Positions 25,575-34,573 of a stretch of 64,000 nt of DNA are shown piece after piece; position 1 is the stretch's first letter; each line of letters opens with the position of its first letter. The notes below the pieces were generated by a model. That model was not told the DNA's origin. It saw only the letters and a program-made list of their open reading frames with translations, and searched no databases. The DNA comes from Comamonas sp. BIGb0124 (GTDB lineage Bacteria; Pseudomonadota; Gammaproteobacteria; Burkholderiales; Burkholderiaceae_C). The position numbers and the translations under genes are program-made. The DNA is taken from assembly GCF_003752175.1 (NCBI RefSeq), contig NZ_RJVF01000009.1, positions 124,001 to 188,000 on the forward strand. Reading direction: 5' to 3'.

Positions 25575-26306
25575 ATGCCGTTCATCCGTTCCGTGCTTCA
25601 TATGCTGTGGCTCATCGTCACGGTCATCCCCTGGGCCCTCATCGTGATGGTGGCCTCCATCTTCACGCGCGGGGAACGGCTGTACCGCCTGACCATCGTC
25701 TGGAACGCCATGGTGCGCTGGGGCTCCGAGGTGATCCTCGGCATCCAGACCCGTGTCACCGGGCTCGAGAACCTGCCCAGCGGCGGCGAGCCGGTCATCC
25801 TGCTGGCCAAGCACCAGTCCGCCTACGAGACCATCGTGATGCCCTTGCTGGTGTCGCGCCCGGTTGCCTTCGTGTTCAAGCGCGAGCTGCTGCGCATTCC
25901 TTTCTTCGGCTGGGCCCTGGGCCGGCTGGACATGGTGCACATCGACCGTCAGCAGGGCGCCCAGGCCTTCAACAAGGTCGCCAAGCAGGGCCGGCGTCTG
26001 CTGGACCAGGGCGTCATCGTGCTGATGTTCCCCGAGGGCACCCGGATCAAGCGCGGCGAGAAGGGCAAGTACAAATCCGGCGGTGCGCGCCTGGCGATCC
26101 AGACGGGTACCCCGGTGTACCCCGTGGCGATCACCTCGGGACGCTGCTGGCCGGCCCGGGGCTTCGTCAAGTACCCCGGCGTGGTCGAGTTCTCTTTCGG
26201 TCCGGCCATTCCCAGCGTCGGCCGTCAGCCCGATGAGCTCGTCCGCGAAGTCGAGCAATGGGTGGAGGCCGAGATGCATCGCCTGGATGCCGAGGCTTAT
26301 CGCTGA
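25575..26306 (+). CDS. plsC: 1-acyl-sn-glycerol-3-phosphate acyltransferase (PlsC family)
   Basis: 243 residues. An N-terminal hydrophobic helix (~8-30) anchors it to the inner membrane. The acyltransferase motif I is KHQSAYET (His80, with Glu85 where many families have Asp; KHQS-x-x-E variants are common in this clade), and motif III is FPEGTR (~153-158). It adds the second acyl chain to make phosphatidic acid. Three bases separate it from the next gene, so the two are co-transcribed. Confidence 0.92.
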   Translation: MPFIRSVLHMLWLIVTVIPWALIVMVASIFTRGERLYRLTIVWNAMVRWGSEVILGIQTRVTGLENLPSGGEPVILLAKHQSAYETIVMPLLVSRPVAFVFKRELLRIPFFGWALGRLDMVHIDRQQGAQAFNKVAKQGRRLLDQGVIVLMFPEGTRIKRGEKGKYKSGGARLAIQTGTPVYPVAITSGRCWPARGFVKYPGVVEFSFGPAIPSVGRQPDELVREVEQWVEAEMHRLDAEAYR

Positions 26307-26309
26307 GCC

Positions 26310-27140
26310 ATGACGCCGCCTCCCGCTGCAGGCGATGCCCATCCGCAGGCCAACCGGGCCGCGGTGCTGGGCGGCCGTACCGTCGGCTACGTGCTGGTAC
26401 GGGCGGCGCGCCGCAGCATCGGCATGGCGGTCGATGCGCAGGGCCTGAGCGTGCGTGCGCCGCGCTGGGTCTCGGTCGACGACATCGAACGCGTGCTGCA
26501 GGACAAGGCCGGATGGATCCTGCGCAAGCTCGATGAAGCCCGTGCGCGCCAGGGCCAGCGGCAGGCGCTGCAGGTCATCTGGCAGGACGGTGCCACGCTG
26601 CCCTACCTGGGCCGGGCCCTGTCCGTGCGCCGGGGCCGGCCGGTCATCGGCGATCCGGCCGAGCCCTGCGAGCTCCGGCAAGGCCGGGTGCGGGTGACGG
26701 CGCACTGGCAGGCGGCAGCCGGGCCGGGCCTGGCCTCGACCCTGTGGCTCGACGTGCCGTCTGGGGCCGGCGAACCGCAGTGGCGCGCGCTCACGCAGGC
26801 CTGGTTCCTGCAGCAGGCCCGTATCCTGTTCCCGCAGCGGCTGCAGCATTTCTCGGCACCGCTGGGCGTGCGCTGCACCCGTCTCACGCTCAGCAACGCC
26901 GGCACCCGGTGGGGCAGTGCCAGCCGCGACGGCAGCATCCGCCTCAACTGGCGGCTGATGCATTTCGATCCGGCGATCATCGATTACGTCGTGGCCCACG
27001 AACTCAGCCACCTGCGGGTGATGGATCACAGCCCCTTGTTCTGGCGCACGGTCGAATCCGTCATGCCCGACTACGCGGCGCGCCGGCTGGCCCTGCGCCA
27101 GACCCCCATTCCGGACTGGAGCCCGGCCGACGCGGCGTGA
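26310..27140 (+). CDS. YgjP-like (DUF45) zinc metallopeptidase
   Basis: 276 residues. The C-terminal zinc site HELSH (230-234) with downstream His240 fits the DUF45/YgjP metallopeptidase family; RWGSASRDGSIRLNW just before it is also characteristic. The N-terminal ~100 residues form the usual beta-rich YgjP domain. The substrate is unknown in the family. Start ATG is 3 bases after plsC. Confidence 0.9.
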   Translation: MTPPPAAGDAHPQANRAAVLGGRTVGYVLVRAARRSIGMAVDAQGLSVRAPRWVSVDDIERVLQDKAGWILRKLDEARARQGQRQALQVIWQDGATLPYLGRALSVRRGRPVIGDPAEPCELRQGRVRVTAHWQAAAGPGLASTLWLDVPSGAGEPQWRALTQAWFLQQARILFPQRLQHFSAPLGVRCTRLTLSNAGTRWGSASRDGSIRLNWRLMHFDPAIIDYVVAHELSHLRVMDHSPLFWRTVESVMPDYAARRLALRQTPIPDWSPADAA

Positions 27141-27239
27141 CCTGAGGGCGTGCCCGTTCAGGGCGCTCGACTGGCTTGGAATATGCTTGCCTGGTCGGCA
27201 GTCCTGTTTCATCCCACCCGGGCCTCGGCCCGCCTGCCC

Positions 27240-28658
27240 ATGACCTACCGCACCACGCTCGGTGGTTTTGTCTTTGCGTTCGACGACCTGCGCCACGTGA
27301 TGGCCGCGGCCAGTCCCGCCCGGTCCGGCGACTACCTGGCGGGGATCGGTGCCGCCACCGCGCAGCAGCGCATGGCCGCGCGCCATGTGCTGGCCGATCT
27401 GCCGCTGCGCATCTTTCTCGACGAAGCGCTGGTGCCTTACGAGGCCGACGACGTGACCCGCCTCATCCTCGACGGCCACGATGCGGCGGCCCATGCGCCG
27501 GTGGCCCATCTCACGGTGGGCGGGTTTCGGGAATGGCTGCTGGGCGATGCCGCCGACGCGCACACCCTGGCCGCGCTGGCGCCGGGCCTCACGCCCGAGA
27601 TGGTGGCCGCGGTCAGCAAGATCATGCGCAACCAGGATCTCATTGCCGTGGCGCGCAAATGCCGGGTGGTCACGCGCTTTCGCAACACCATCGGGCTGCC
27701 GGGCCGGCTGGCCGTGCGGCTGCAGCCCAACCATCCGGCCGACGACCTGCGCGGCGTGGCCGCTTCCATCCTCGATGGCCTGATGCTGGGGGCCGGCGAC
27801 GCGGTCATCGGCATCAATCCGGTCTCCGACAGCCTGAGCGTGCTGGGGGACCTCAACCGCATGCTCGACGGGCTGATCGAGGGCCACGGCATCCCCACCC
27901 AGGGCTGCGTGCTCACCCATGTCACCCATACCCTCAAACTGATGGAGCGGGGCGTGCCGGTCGATCTGGTGTTCCAGTCCATCGGCGGCACCGAGGCCAC
28001 CAACCGCTCCTTCGGCATCGGCCTGGACCTGCTCGACGAGGCCCATGCCGCGGCGCTGGCGCTGGGCCGCGGCACCCTGGGCGACAACGTGATGTACTTC
28101 GAGACCGGGCAGGGCAGTGCGCTGTCTGCCAACGCCCACCACGGTGTGGACCAGCAGACCTGCGAGGCCCGGGCCTATGCCGTGGCGCGGCGCTACCGGC
28201 CGCTGCTGGTCAATACGGTGGTGGGATTCATCGGCCCCGAGTACCTGTACGACGGCAAGCAGATCGTCCGGGCCGGACTCGAGGACCACTTCTGCGGCAA
28301 GCTGCTGGGGCTGCCCCTGGGCTGCGACGTGTGCTACACCAACCACGCCGAGGCCGACCAGGACGACATGGACAACCTGCTGGTGCTGCTGGGCGCGGCC
28401 GGCCTGAGTTTCGTGATCGGCGTGCCGGGGGCCGACGACATCATGCTGAACTACCAGAGCACCTCGTTCCACGATGCCTTGTTTCTGCGGCAGACCCTGG
28501 GTCTGGCGCGTGCACCCGAGTTCGAGGACTGGCTGCAGCGCATGCGCATCACAGGGGCCGAGGGACAGTTGCTGCCGGCGCGGCCCGACCAGCGTTTGCT
28601 GCAGGCCGGCCCCGATCTGGGCCGCCGGCCCCGTCAGCCACACGAGGGCACTGCATGA
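27240..28658 (+). CDS. eutB: Ethanolamine ammonia-lyase large subunit
   Basis: 472 residues (family ~455-470) starting MTYRTTLGGFVFAFDDL at 27240; an in-frame ATG 30 codons upstream would add an unconserved extension. The catalytic barrel contains INPVSDS, GVLTHVTH-like CVLTHVTHTLKLME, and GFIGPEYLYDGKQI with the substrate-binding Glu. It is the adenosylcobalamin-dependent subunit that converts ethanolamine to acetaldehyde and ammonia. It overlaps eutC by 4 bases. No microcompartment, EutA reactivase, permease or aldehyde dehydrogenase gene is next to it. Confidence 0.96.
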   Translation: MTYRTTLGGFVFAFDDLRHVMAAASPARSGDYLAGIGAATAQQRMAARHVLADLPLRIFLDEALVPYEADDVTRLILDGHDAAAHAPVAHLTVGGFREWLLGDAADAHTLAALAPGLTPEMVAAVSKIMRNQDLIAVARKCRVVTRFRNTIGLPGRLAVRLQPNHPADDLRGVAASILDGLMLGAGDAVIGINPVSDSLSVLGDLNRMLDGLIEGHGIPTQGCVLTHVTHTLKLMERGVPVDLVFQSIGGTEATNRSFGIGLDLLDEAHAAALALGRGTLGDNVMYFETGQGSALSANAHHGVDQQTCEARAYAVARRYRPLLVNTVVGFIGPEYLYDGKQIVRAGLEDHFCGKLLGLPLGCDVCYTNHAEADQDDMDNLLVLLGAAGLSFVIGVPGADDIMLNYQSTSFHDALFLRQTLGLARAPEFEDWLQRMRITGAEGQLLPARPDQRLLQAGPDLGRRPRQPHEGTA

Positions 28659-29500
28659 GCGACGATGCACCGCAAAAGTCCCAGCCGGCACCGGGCGACC
28701 TGACCGTGCCCGACGCCTGGGCGGCGCTGCGCCGGCATACCTCGGCCCGCATCGCGCTGGGGCGGGCCGGGGTGGCCCTGCCGACGGCCGAGACCCTCGC
28801 CTTCGGCTGGGCGCACGCCATGGCGCGCGACGCCATCCACGCGCCGCTGGATGCCGCTGCGCTGGGCGAACGCCTGCACCAGGCCGGTTGGGACGTGCGC
28901 CAGGTCCACAGCCAGGCACCGGACCGGACGGCCTACCTGCGGCGGCCGGACCTGGGCCGCCTGCTCGATGCGCACTGCGAGGCCGAGCTGCGCCACGCCG
29001 CGAGGACGCTGCCGCAGCCCGATGTCGCGCTGGTGGTGGGCGATGGCCTGTCGTCGCTGGCCATCGAGCGCCACGCGCCCGCGCTGCTCGATGCCATCCG
29101 GTTGGCCTTGCCGGCACAGACGGTGTATGCCCCGGTGACCATCGCGGTGCAGGCGCGGGTGGCACTGGCCGACGATGTCGGCGCCGCCTGGGGCGCGCGC
29201 CAGGTGGCGATGCTCATCGGCGAGCGCCCGGGCCTGAGTTCGCCCGACAGCCTGGGCATCTACCTCACCCACGCGCCGCGCCGGGGCTGCAGCGACGCCC
29301 AGCGCAACTGCATCTCGAACATCCGCGCCGAAGGCCTTTCGTATGCACAGGCCGCCTACAAGCTGGCCTGGCTGCTGCAGCAGGCCACGCGTCTGGGGGC
29401 GAGCGGTGTCGGCCTCAAGGACGACAGCGACCTCGAACGGCTCGAGCCCTCGCCGGCGGCCGACGACGCAAGCGGCAAGGGCCTGCCCTGCGGCGACTGA
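28655..29500 (+). CDS. eutC: Ethanolamine ammonia-lyase small subunit
   Basis: 281 residues. Landmarks are the N-terminal HTSARIALGRAGVALPT, the central VALVVGDGLSS, and SLGIYLTHAPRRGCSDAQRNCISNIRAEGL near the C-terminus, all typical of EutC, which helps bind the corrin cofactor. ATG overlaps the eutB stop (ATGA). The C-terminal ~15 residues are low complexity. Confidence 0.95.
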   Translation: MSDDAPQKSQPAPGDLTVPDAWAALRRHTSARIALGRAGVALPTAETLAFGWAHAMARDAIHAPLDAAALGERLHQAGWDVRQVHSQAPDRTAYLRRPDLGRLLDAHCEAELRHAARTLPQPDVALVVGDGLSSLAIERHAPALLDAIRLALPAQTVYAPVTIAVQARVALADDVGAAWGARQVAMLIGERPGLSSPDSLGIYLTHAPRRGCSDAQRNCISNIRAEGLSYAQAAYKLAWLLQQATRLGASGVGLKDDSDLERLEPSPAADDASGKGLPCGD

Positions 29501-29508
29501 TCCCAGGG

Positions 29509-29543
29509 CGACAAACGACAAACGACAGGCGATGGGCGATGGG
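29509..29543. repeat. Degenerate heptad tandem array between eutC and the MBL gene
   Basis: Five head-to-tail 7-bp units: CGACAAA, CGACAAA, CGACAGG, CGATGGG, CGATGGG. It lies in the 75-bp gap between two convergent genes. No coding or known regulatory role is visible. A smaller heptad run with TACGATC units occurs at 326-353. Confidence 0.6.
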
Positions 29544-29575
29544 CCATCACCCCAGCCGGGGTCTCGGCCCGCCCG

Positions 29576-30658
29576 TCAAGCCGAAAAGCGGTGGACGCCT
29601 TCCGCGTCGCGCTGCCGCCGGACCTGGCCACGGTGCATCAGCCAGTTCAGGTGGGCGATGGATTCGCCCATGGCGAAGGTGACCTGGTGTGCATCGAGCG
29701 CGCGCGAGAACAGCACCTTCAACACGTCGGCCGCGCTTTGCGGCTGCCGGCGGCAGGCCGCGAGCACCTCGGCCAGGCGGTCCCGGTGATGGGCGTGCAA
29801 CTGCTCGATCCGGGTGTGCAGGCCCTTGAAGGGCTTGCCGTGCGAAGGCAGCACCAGGGTATCGGCCGGCAGCGGCTTGAACTTGTCGATGGACTCGAGA
29901 AACAGGCCCAGCGCATCCGACTCCGGGTCGTTGTCGTACACGCTCACGTTGGTCGAGATGCGCGGCAGCACCATGTCGCCCGCGATCAGGATGCCGCGCG
30001 CCGGCGCATGCAGCGCGATGTGTTCCGGCGCGTGACCAAAACCGCTCACCAGATGCCAGGGGGTGCGGTTCGGGCCCTGGCCCAGCGCCAGGGACTGGCC
30101 GTCCATCAGCCGCCGGAACTGGTCGGGCACGGCCGGCACCAGTTGCCGGTAGTAATCGGTGCGCTGGCTGATCTGCCGCAGGGCCAGCGGATCGGTCAGC
30201 CCGTGCGAAGCAAAGAAATCGGCCGCGGCCTGGCCGCCCGCGCCGCTGATGGCCTGCTGCACGCCCAGACGCGCCGTGTAATAGTCGGTGGCGCTCATGT
30301 AGAGCGGCGCCTGCCAGCGTGCGCACAGCCAGTGCGCCAGGCCGACGTGGTCGGGGTGCATGTGGGTCACCAGCACCCGGATGATGGGCAGGCCTTCGAG
30401 CTCCCGCACGAACACCGTCTGCCATTGCGCACGGGGCTCGGGCTTGTCGATGCAGCAGTCGACCACCGTCCAGCCCTGCACCCGCTGGCCCTGGCTGTCC
30501 ACGGTCTCGTCGCGCAGCAGCCAGATGTTGACGTGGTCGAGCGCAAACGGCAGTGCCATGCGCAGCCACTTGATGCCGGGTGCGACGGTGACGGCACGTC
30601 CCGGCTGCGGAAGCGTGTCGCCCAGGACGTAGTCGAGTGCTTTTTCGTTGTCGTTCAT
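29576..30658 (-). CDS. MBL-fold metallohydrolase
   Basis: 360 residues. The metal motif HMHPDH (99-104, in VLVTHMHPDHVG) and later LVSGFGHAPEHIAL and LVLPSHGKPF give the expected His ligands of a metallo-beta-lactamase-fold hydrolase. The long C-terminal helical region (~255-350) resembles glyoxalase-II/LACTB2-type members. It is divergent from liuR across a LiuR-type palindrome, so it probably belongs to the leucine/isovalerate regulon, where it might act as a thioesterase (inference; chemistry not proven by sequence). Confidence 0.88.
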   Translation of the reverse strand: MNDNEKALDYVLGDTLPQPGRAVTVAPGIKWLRMALPFALDHVNIWLLRDETVDSQGQRVQGWTVVDCCIDKPEPRAQWQTVFVRELEGLPIIRVLVTHMHPDHVGLAHWLCARWQAPLYMSATDYYTARLGVQQAISGAGGQAAADFFASHGLTDPLALRQISQRTDYYRQLVPAVPDQFRRLMDGQSLALGQGPNRTPWHLVSGFGHAPEHIALHAPARGILIAGDMVLPRISTNVSVYDNDPESDALGLFLESIDKFKPLPADTLVLPSHGKPFKGLHTRIEQLHAHHRDRLAEVLAACRRQPQSAADVLKVLFSRALDAHQVTFAMGESIAHLNWLMHRGQVRRQRDAEGVHRFSA

Positions 30659-30734
30659 GGTCGTTCTGTGTTGGCGTGCAGCTATTCGGGGGACGCCTGG
30701 ACGGACATCGCGCTCCGATTAGAATGCCGAATTA

Positions 30735-30756
30735 TTGACGTTTACGTCAACGTCAT
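30735..30756. promoter_or_regulatory. LiuR-type operator 1 (MBL gene / liuR intergenic)
   Basis: TTGACGTTTACGTCAA (30735-30750) is a perfect 16-bp palindrome, extended by CGTCAT to a 22-bp site. It differs from the reverse complement of operator 2 at only one base. It lies between the divergent MBL and liuR genes, allowing control of both and autoregulation. Confidence 0.85.
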
Positions 30757-30883
30757 TGGACGTGCCCCATTGTAGGGCCGAGCGTTCCGATGCGCTGTCG
30801 GTCACGCGTCAGTGCCCCCACCACGATCTCGCCCCACGGCCGCCGTTTTTGCTGCGGGCCTCGGCGTCACAGCAGGAGTCAGC

Positions 30884-31294
30884 ATGGCCAGCAGCCAGAC
30901 CTACACGATCAGCGAACTGGCCCGCGAGTTCGACCTCACCACCCGGGCCATCCGTTTCTACGAGGACATGGGCCTGCTCACGCCCGAGCGCGAAGGGGCG
31001 GGTGGCCGCAGCCGCGTCTATTCCGGCATGGATCGCGCCCGCCTGCGGCTGACGCTGCGGGCCAAGCGGCTCGGCCTGAGTCTGACCGAGGCCAAGGAAA
31101 TCCTGGACATGTACGACAGCCCGCGCGACACGGTGCCGCAACTGGAGAAGTTCATCGACGTGCTTTCGCGCCACAGGGGACGGCTCGAGCAGCAGCACGA
31201 AGAGCTGCAGGCCACCATCCGCGAAGTGCGGGCCCATGAGGACGAAGCGCGCGAGGCGCTGGACCGAGCCCGCCAGTCCGTGCCCGCCGGCTGA
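30884..31294 (+). CDS. liuR: MerR-family regulator of leucine/isovalerate catabolism
   Basis: 136 residues from the ATG at 30884 (AGGAG at ~30873). MerR helix-turn-helix at ~5-75: YTISELAREFDLTTRAIRFYEDMGLL, then GGRSRVYSGMDRARLRL. A C-terminal coiled-coil dimerisation helix (~80-130) follows, without the Cys metal ligands of metal-sensing MerR proteins. MerR-type LiuR is the known repressor/activator of branched-chain degradation in beta- and gammaproteobacteria, and its characteristic palindrome appears four times in this window in front of liu genes. Confidence 0.93.
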   Translation: MASSQTYTISELAREFDLTTRAIRFYEDMGLLTPEREGAGGRSRVYSGMDRARLRLTLRAKRLGLSLTEAKEILDMYDSPRDTVPQLEKFIDVLSRHRGRLEQQHEELQATIREVRAHEDEAREALDRARQSVPAG

Positions 31295-31338
31295 GCCGCC
31301 GGCGCCGGCCCACGGCCGGCGCGTCCGGTGGCCGTTGC

Positions 31339-33099
31339 TCAGCGGCAGACAAAGTTCTCGGCCTGCTCGCTGTCGCCCTGGCCGCTGTAGCGGGCCACGG
31401 CGGGGTAGGGGCACAGCGGCCGGGTACGGGTGGGCGACCAGTCCGACGGCAGTTCGGTGTTGACGCCGCCCGCATTGCCCGCGCCGCGCGCCGCCGCCAC
31501 GATGCGCTCGGGCGCCACGCCGCGCTCGACCCAGTCGACCAGCGCGCTCAATGCATCGAACTGGTCGGTGGCGATGCCGCCCCGGCTGTGGTTCATCCCC
31601 GGAACCAGGAAAAAGCGCGCAAAACTCGCCGCTTCGCCCCGCGCATCGCCGCGGTAGGCCTGGGTCAGGGCTTCGTACCAGTTGCGGGTGTCGTCGGACG
31701 AGAACACGCCGTCGGCCACACCCTGCACCACCAGCACCTTGGCGCCACGGTCGCGCAGCGCATCGAGCTGCGTCATGCCGGGCGGGACCATGAAGGACAT
31801 CGCACTTTCGGTGTAGGTCGCATCGGTGGCCGACAGCCGGGCAAAGTCGGTGTCGAAGTTGAAATCGAAGGCGAACTGGCGCGAGCGGGTCGCCACCGTG
31901 GCGTCGGGCGGCACCTGGAAGATGATGCCCACGGCCACCGGGTCACGGGCGTTTCCGACCGACGACACGAACTTCCAGCTGGCCCAGTTGCTGCCCACCA
32001 GGCCCGGATCGAAGGCCTGGGTGGCATAGAGCGCCTGGCCCTGGCCGTTCACCGGGCCGCGATACAGGTTGGCCAGCGCATCGATCTGCGCTGCGCTCAG
32101 GCAACTGCCGTCCCGTGCGCCGCTGCAGACGGGCACATGCTGCCGGATGTCGAAGGCGCTGCGGCAGCCCTCGACATCCTGGACCAGGCCGTCTGCCACG
32201 CCGTCGAGCGCATCGCAGCGCTGCAGGATGGCCTGCGCCAGCACCTGGCGCTCGGCCATCGAGAAGGCCGTGCCGAGGTCGTTTTCATCGGTGGCCACGC
32301 GGCGCAGCTGTTGCGCGGTGTAGAGCTGCGCAGCGGCGGCGCGTGGCAGGTTGAAGCCCGGTGTGCTGGCCAGGATGCCGTCGTATTCCTGCGGCAGGCG
32401 GGTGCCGGCCACCAGCGCATGGCGTCCGCCGTTCGAGGTGCCGCCGGCATACGAACGATCGGGGCCCTTGCCGTAGGCGGCCTTGATCAGCGACTTGGCC
32501 ATGGGCGTGAGCGCCAGCACGGCGCCGTAGCCGTAGTCGATGCGCGCCTGTGGATCCAGCCCGAACAGCGGATTCTGTGCCGCGTTGTGTCCGGCATCCG
32601 ACGAGACCACCGCAAAGCCCTGGTGCAGGGCATGCGTGAGCGGTCCGCCGCTGCCGACGGCGCCGACGGCCGTGGCCACCGCGCCGTCGGTGCCGCCGTT
32701 GCCCTGGTAGAGAAAACGGCCGTTCCAGGCCAGCGGCAGACGCATCTCGAAGCCGATGGCATAGGTCTGGCCATCGATCGGGCCGACGCGGGTGTTCATG
32801 GCGCCGGTCACCAGGCAATGGGCGGCCACGTCCCGACCGGCGACCGTGAGCGTGCCGGCAGCCACCGTCGTGGCTGCCGTGATGCGGGTGTTGGCATAGG
32901 TGTAGCCGCCGAGCGATTCACACGATCCCTGCAGCGCCGCGCCCACGGCCGGCGCCAGGCTGGGCGGCGTGGCGACGGATGGAGGGGGCGCCGCGGTGTC
33001 GTCTGCATGGCCGCCGCCGCCGCCGCATGCCGACAGGGGCAGCAGCACGGCGGCCGTCAGCACGGCCAGGGCGCCGCTGGTTCTGGATAGCAAGTTCAA
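31339..33099 (-). CDS. Tannase/feruloyl-esterase-family lipoprotein
   Basis: 586 residues from a TTG at 33099, preferred because GGAG (33106-33109) sits 6 bases upstream and the protein then begins with a compact lipoprotein signal (hydrophobic core, lipobox LSAC followed by GGGGG). The upstream open frame lacks such support. The mature chain matches the tannase/feruloyl esterase family: GNGGTDGAV, nucleophile region YAGGTSNGGRHAL, Asp/His region QGVADGVFS and VPGMNHSRGG. An anchored extracytoplasmic esterase is likely. It faces liuA across LiuR operator 2, though the link to leucine metabolism is unclear. Confidence 0.85.
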   Translation of the reverse strand: MNLLSRTSGALAVLTAAVLLPLSACGGGGGHADDTAAPPPSVATPPSLAPAVGAALQGSCESLGGYTYANTRITAATTVAAGTLTVAGRDVAAHCLVTGAMNTRVGPIDGQTYAIGFEMRLPLAWNGRFLYQGNGGTDGAVATAVGAVGSGGPLTHALHQGFAVVSSDAGHNAAQNPLFGLDPQARIDYGYGAVLALTPMAKSLIKAAYGKGPDRSYAGGTSNGGRHALVAGTRLPQEYDGILASTPGFNLPRAAAAQLYTAQQLRRVATDENDLGTAFSMAERQVLAQAILQRCDALDGVADGLVQDVEGCRSAFDIRQHVPVCSGARDGSCLSAAQIDALANLYRGPVNGQGQALYATQAFDPGLVGSNWASWKFVSSVGNARDPVAVGIIFQVPPDATVATRSRQFAFDFNFDTDFARLSATDATYTESAMSFMVPPGMTQLDALRDRGAKVLVVQGVADGVFSSDDTRNWYEALTQAYRGDARGEAASFARFFLVPGMNHSRGGIATDQFDALSALVDWVERGVAPERIVAAARGAGNAGGVNTELPSDWSPTRTRPLCPYPAVARYSGQGDSEQAENFVCR

Positions 33100-33240
33100 G
33101 TCGGTCTCCGGTTGTTTATAGTTATTGTTGATAAATAAATAGACAAAAAATATCGTGCAAACCCTCTGTTGTTGTCTTGTATTTTGATTATTCATGGTTT
33201 GTTTGCTGCGATCTTCCGCCAAGCCGGTGGCGCACGATTA

Positions 33241-33262
33241 TTGACGTTGACGTAAACGTCAA
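33241..33262. promoter_or_regulatory. LiuR-type operator 2 (tannase gene / liuA intergenic)
   Basis: TTGACGTT and AACGTCAA form 8-bp inverted arms around the core GACGTA. The site lies 48 bases before the liuA start and 141 bases before the divergent lipoprotein gene. The surrounding 33100-33240 stretch is markedly AT-rich. Confidence 0.88.
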
Positions 33263-33310
33263 TAGAATGGGGGCAACAACAGCCCTCAGCGGCCCTCAGG
33301 AGACAACGCC

Positions 33311-34489
33311 ATGAACCTGCCCGGACTCGACTTTCAGCTCGGCGAGGACGTCGAAGCCCTACGCGACGCCGTGCGCGCCTTTGCTCAGCAAGAGATCGCG
33401 CCGCGCGCCGCACAGATCGACGCCAGCGACCAGTTTCCCATGGACCTCTGGCGCAAGATGGGCGACCTGGGCGTGCTGGGCATCACCGTGCCCGAAGCCT
33501 ACGGCGGAGCCGACATGGGCTACGTGGCGCACATGGTGGCCATGGAAGAGATCAGCCGCGCCAGCGCGTCGGTCGGCCTGTCGTACGGCGCGCACAGCAA
33601 CCTCTGCGTCAACCAGATCAAGCGCAACGGCAGCGAGGCCCAAAGGCAGAAGTACCTGCCGAAACTGATCAGCGGCGAACACGTGGGTGCGCTGGCCATG
33701 AGCGAACCGGGCGCCGGCAGCGACGTCATCAGCATGAAGCTCAAGGCCGAGGACAAGGGCGGCTACTACCTGCTCAACGGCAGCAAGTTCTGGATCACCA
33801 ACGGCCCCGATGCCGACACCCTCGTGGTGTATGCCAAGACCGAGCCCGAACTGGGCGCGCGCGGCGTCACGGCTTTCCTGGTCGAGAAGGGCATGAAGGG
33901 CTTTTCCGTCGCGCAGAAGCTCGACAAGCTGGGCATGCGCGGCAGCCACACGGGCGAACTGGTTTTCCAGGACGTGGAGGTGCCCGCCGAAAACATCCTG
34001 GGCACGCTCAACGGCGGGGCCAAGGTGCTCATGAGCGGACTGGACTACGAGCGGGCGGTGCTGGCCGCCGGGCCGGTGGGCATCATGCAGTCGGTCATGG
34101 ACAACATCGTGCCCTACATCCACGACCGCAAGCAGTTCGGCCAGAGCATCGGCGAGTTCCAGCTCATCCAGGGCAAGGTGGCCGACATGTACACCGTGCT
34201 GCAGGCCGGCCGGGCCTATCTCTACACCGTGGGCAAGAATCTGGATGCCTTGGGCAGCGAGCACGTCCGCCAGGTGCGCAAGGACTGCGCCAGCGTGATT
34301 CTGTGGTGCGCCGAGAAAGCCACCTGGATGGCCGGCGAGGGCATCCAGATCTTCGGCGGCAACGGCTATATCAACGAATACCCGCTCGGCCGCCTGTGGC
34401 GCGATGCCAAGCTCTACGAGATCGGCGCCGGCACCAGCGAGATCCGCCGCATGCTGATCGGCCGCGAACTCTTTGCGCAGACCCTGTGA
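33311..34489 (+). CDS. liuA: Isovaleryl-CoA dehydrogenase
   Basis: 392 residues. The acyl-CoA dehydrogenase fold has the FAD segments MSEPGAGSD and [10 protein letters not shown]. The catalytic base is Glu247 in [10 protein letters not shown], while the C-terminal position used by most family members is Ala373 (GAGTSEIRR); this swap identifies isovaleryl-CoA dehydrogenase. It makes 3-methylcrotonyl-CoA, the first committed step after leucine transamination and oxidation. CAGGAGACA precedes the start, and LiuR operator 2 lies 48 bases upstream. Confidence 0.96.
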   Translation: MNLPGLDFQLGEDVEALRDAVRAFAQQEIAPRAAQIDASDQFPMDLWRKMGDLGVLGITVPEAYGGADMGYVAHMVAMEEISRASASVGLSYGAHSNLCVNQIKRNGSEAQRQKYLPKLISGEHVGALAMSEPGAGSDVISMKLKAEDKGGYYLLNGSKFWITNGPDADTLVVYAKTEPELGARGVTAFLVEKGMKGFSVAQKLDKLGMRGSHTGELVFQDVEVPAENILGTLNGGAKVLMSGLDYERAVLAAGPVGIMQSVMDNIVPYIHDRKQFGQSIGEFQLIQGKVADMYTVLQAGRAYLYTVGKNLDALGSEHVRQVRKDCASVILWCAEKATWMAGEGIQIFGGNGYINEYPLGRLWRDAKLYEIGAGTSEIRRMLIGRELFAQTL

Positions 34490-34573
34490 TGTCGCCCTGT
34501 CGGCCCCGCTTGAAACCCCGGCATGCGGGTGTGCCCCGGCGGGAGTGCCGCGCAGCCGCTACCATTACGCCCC

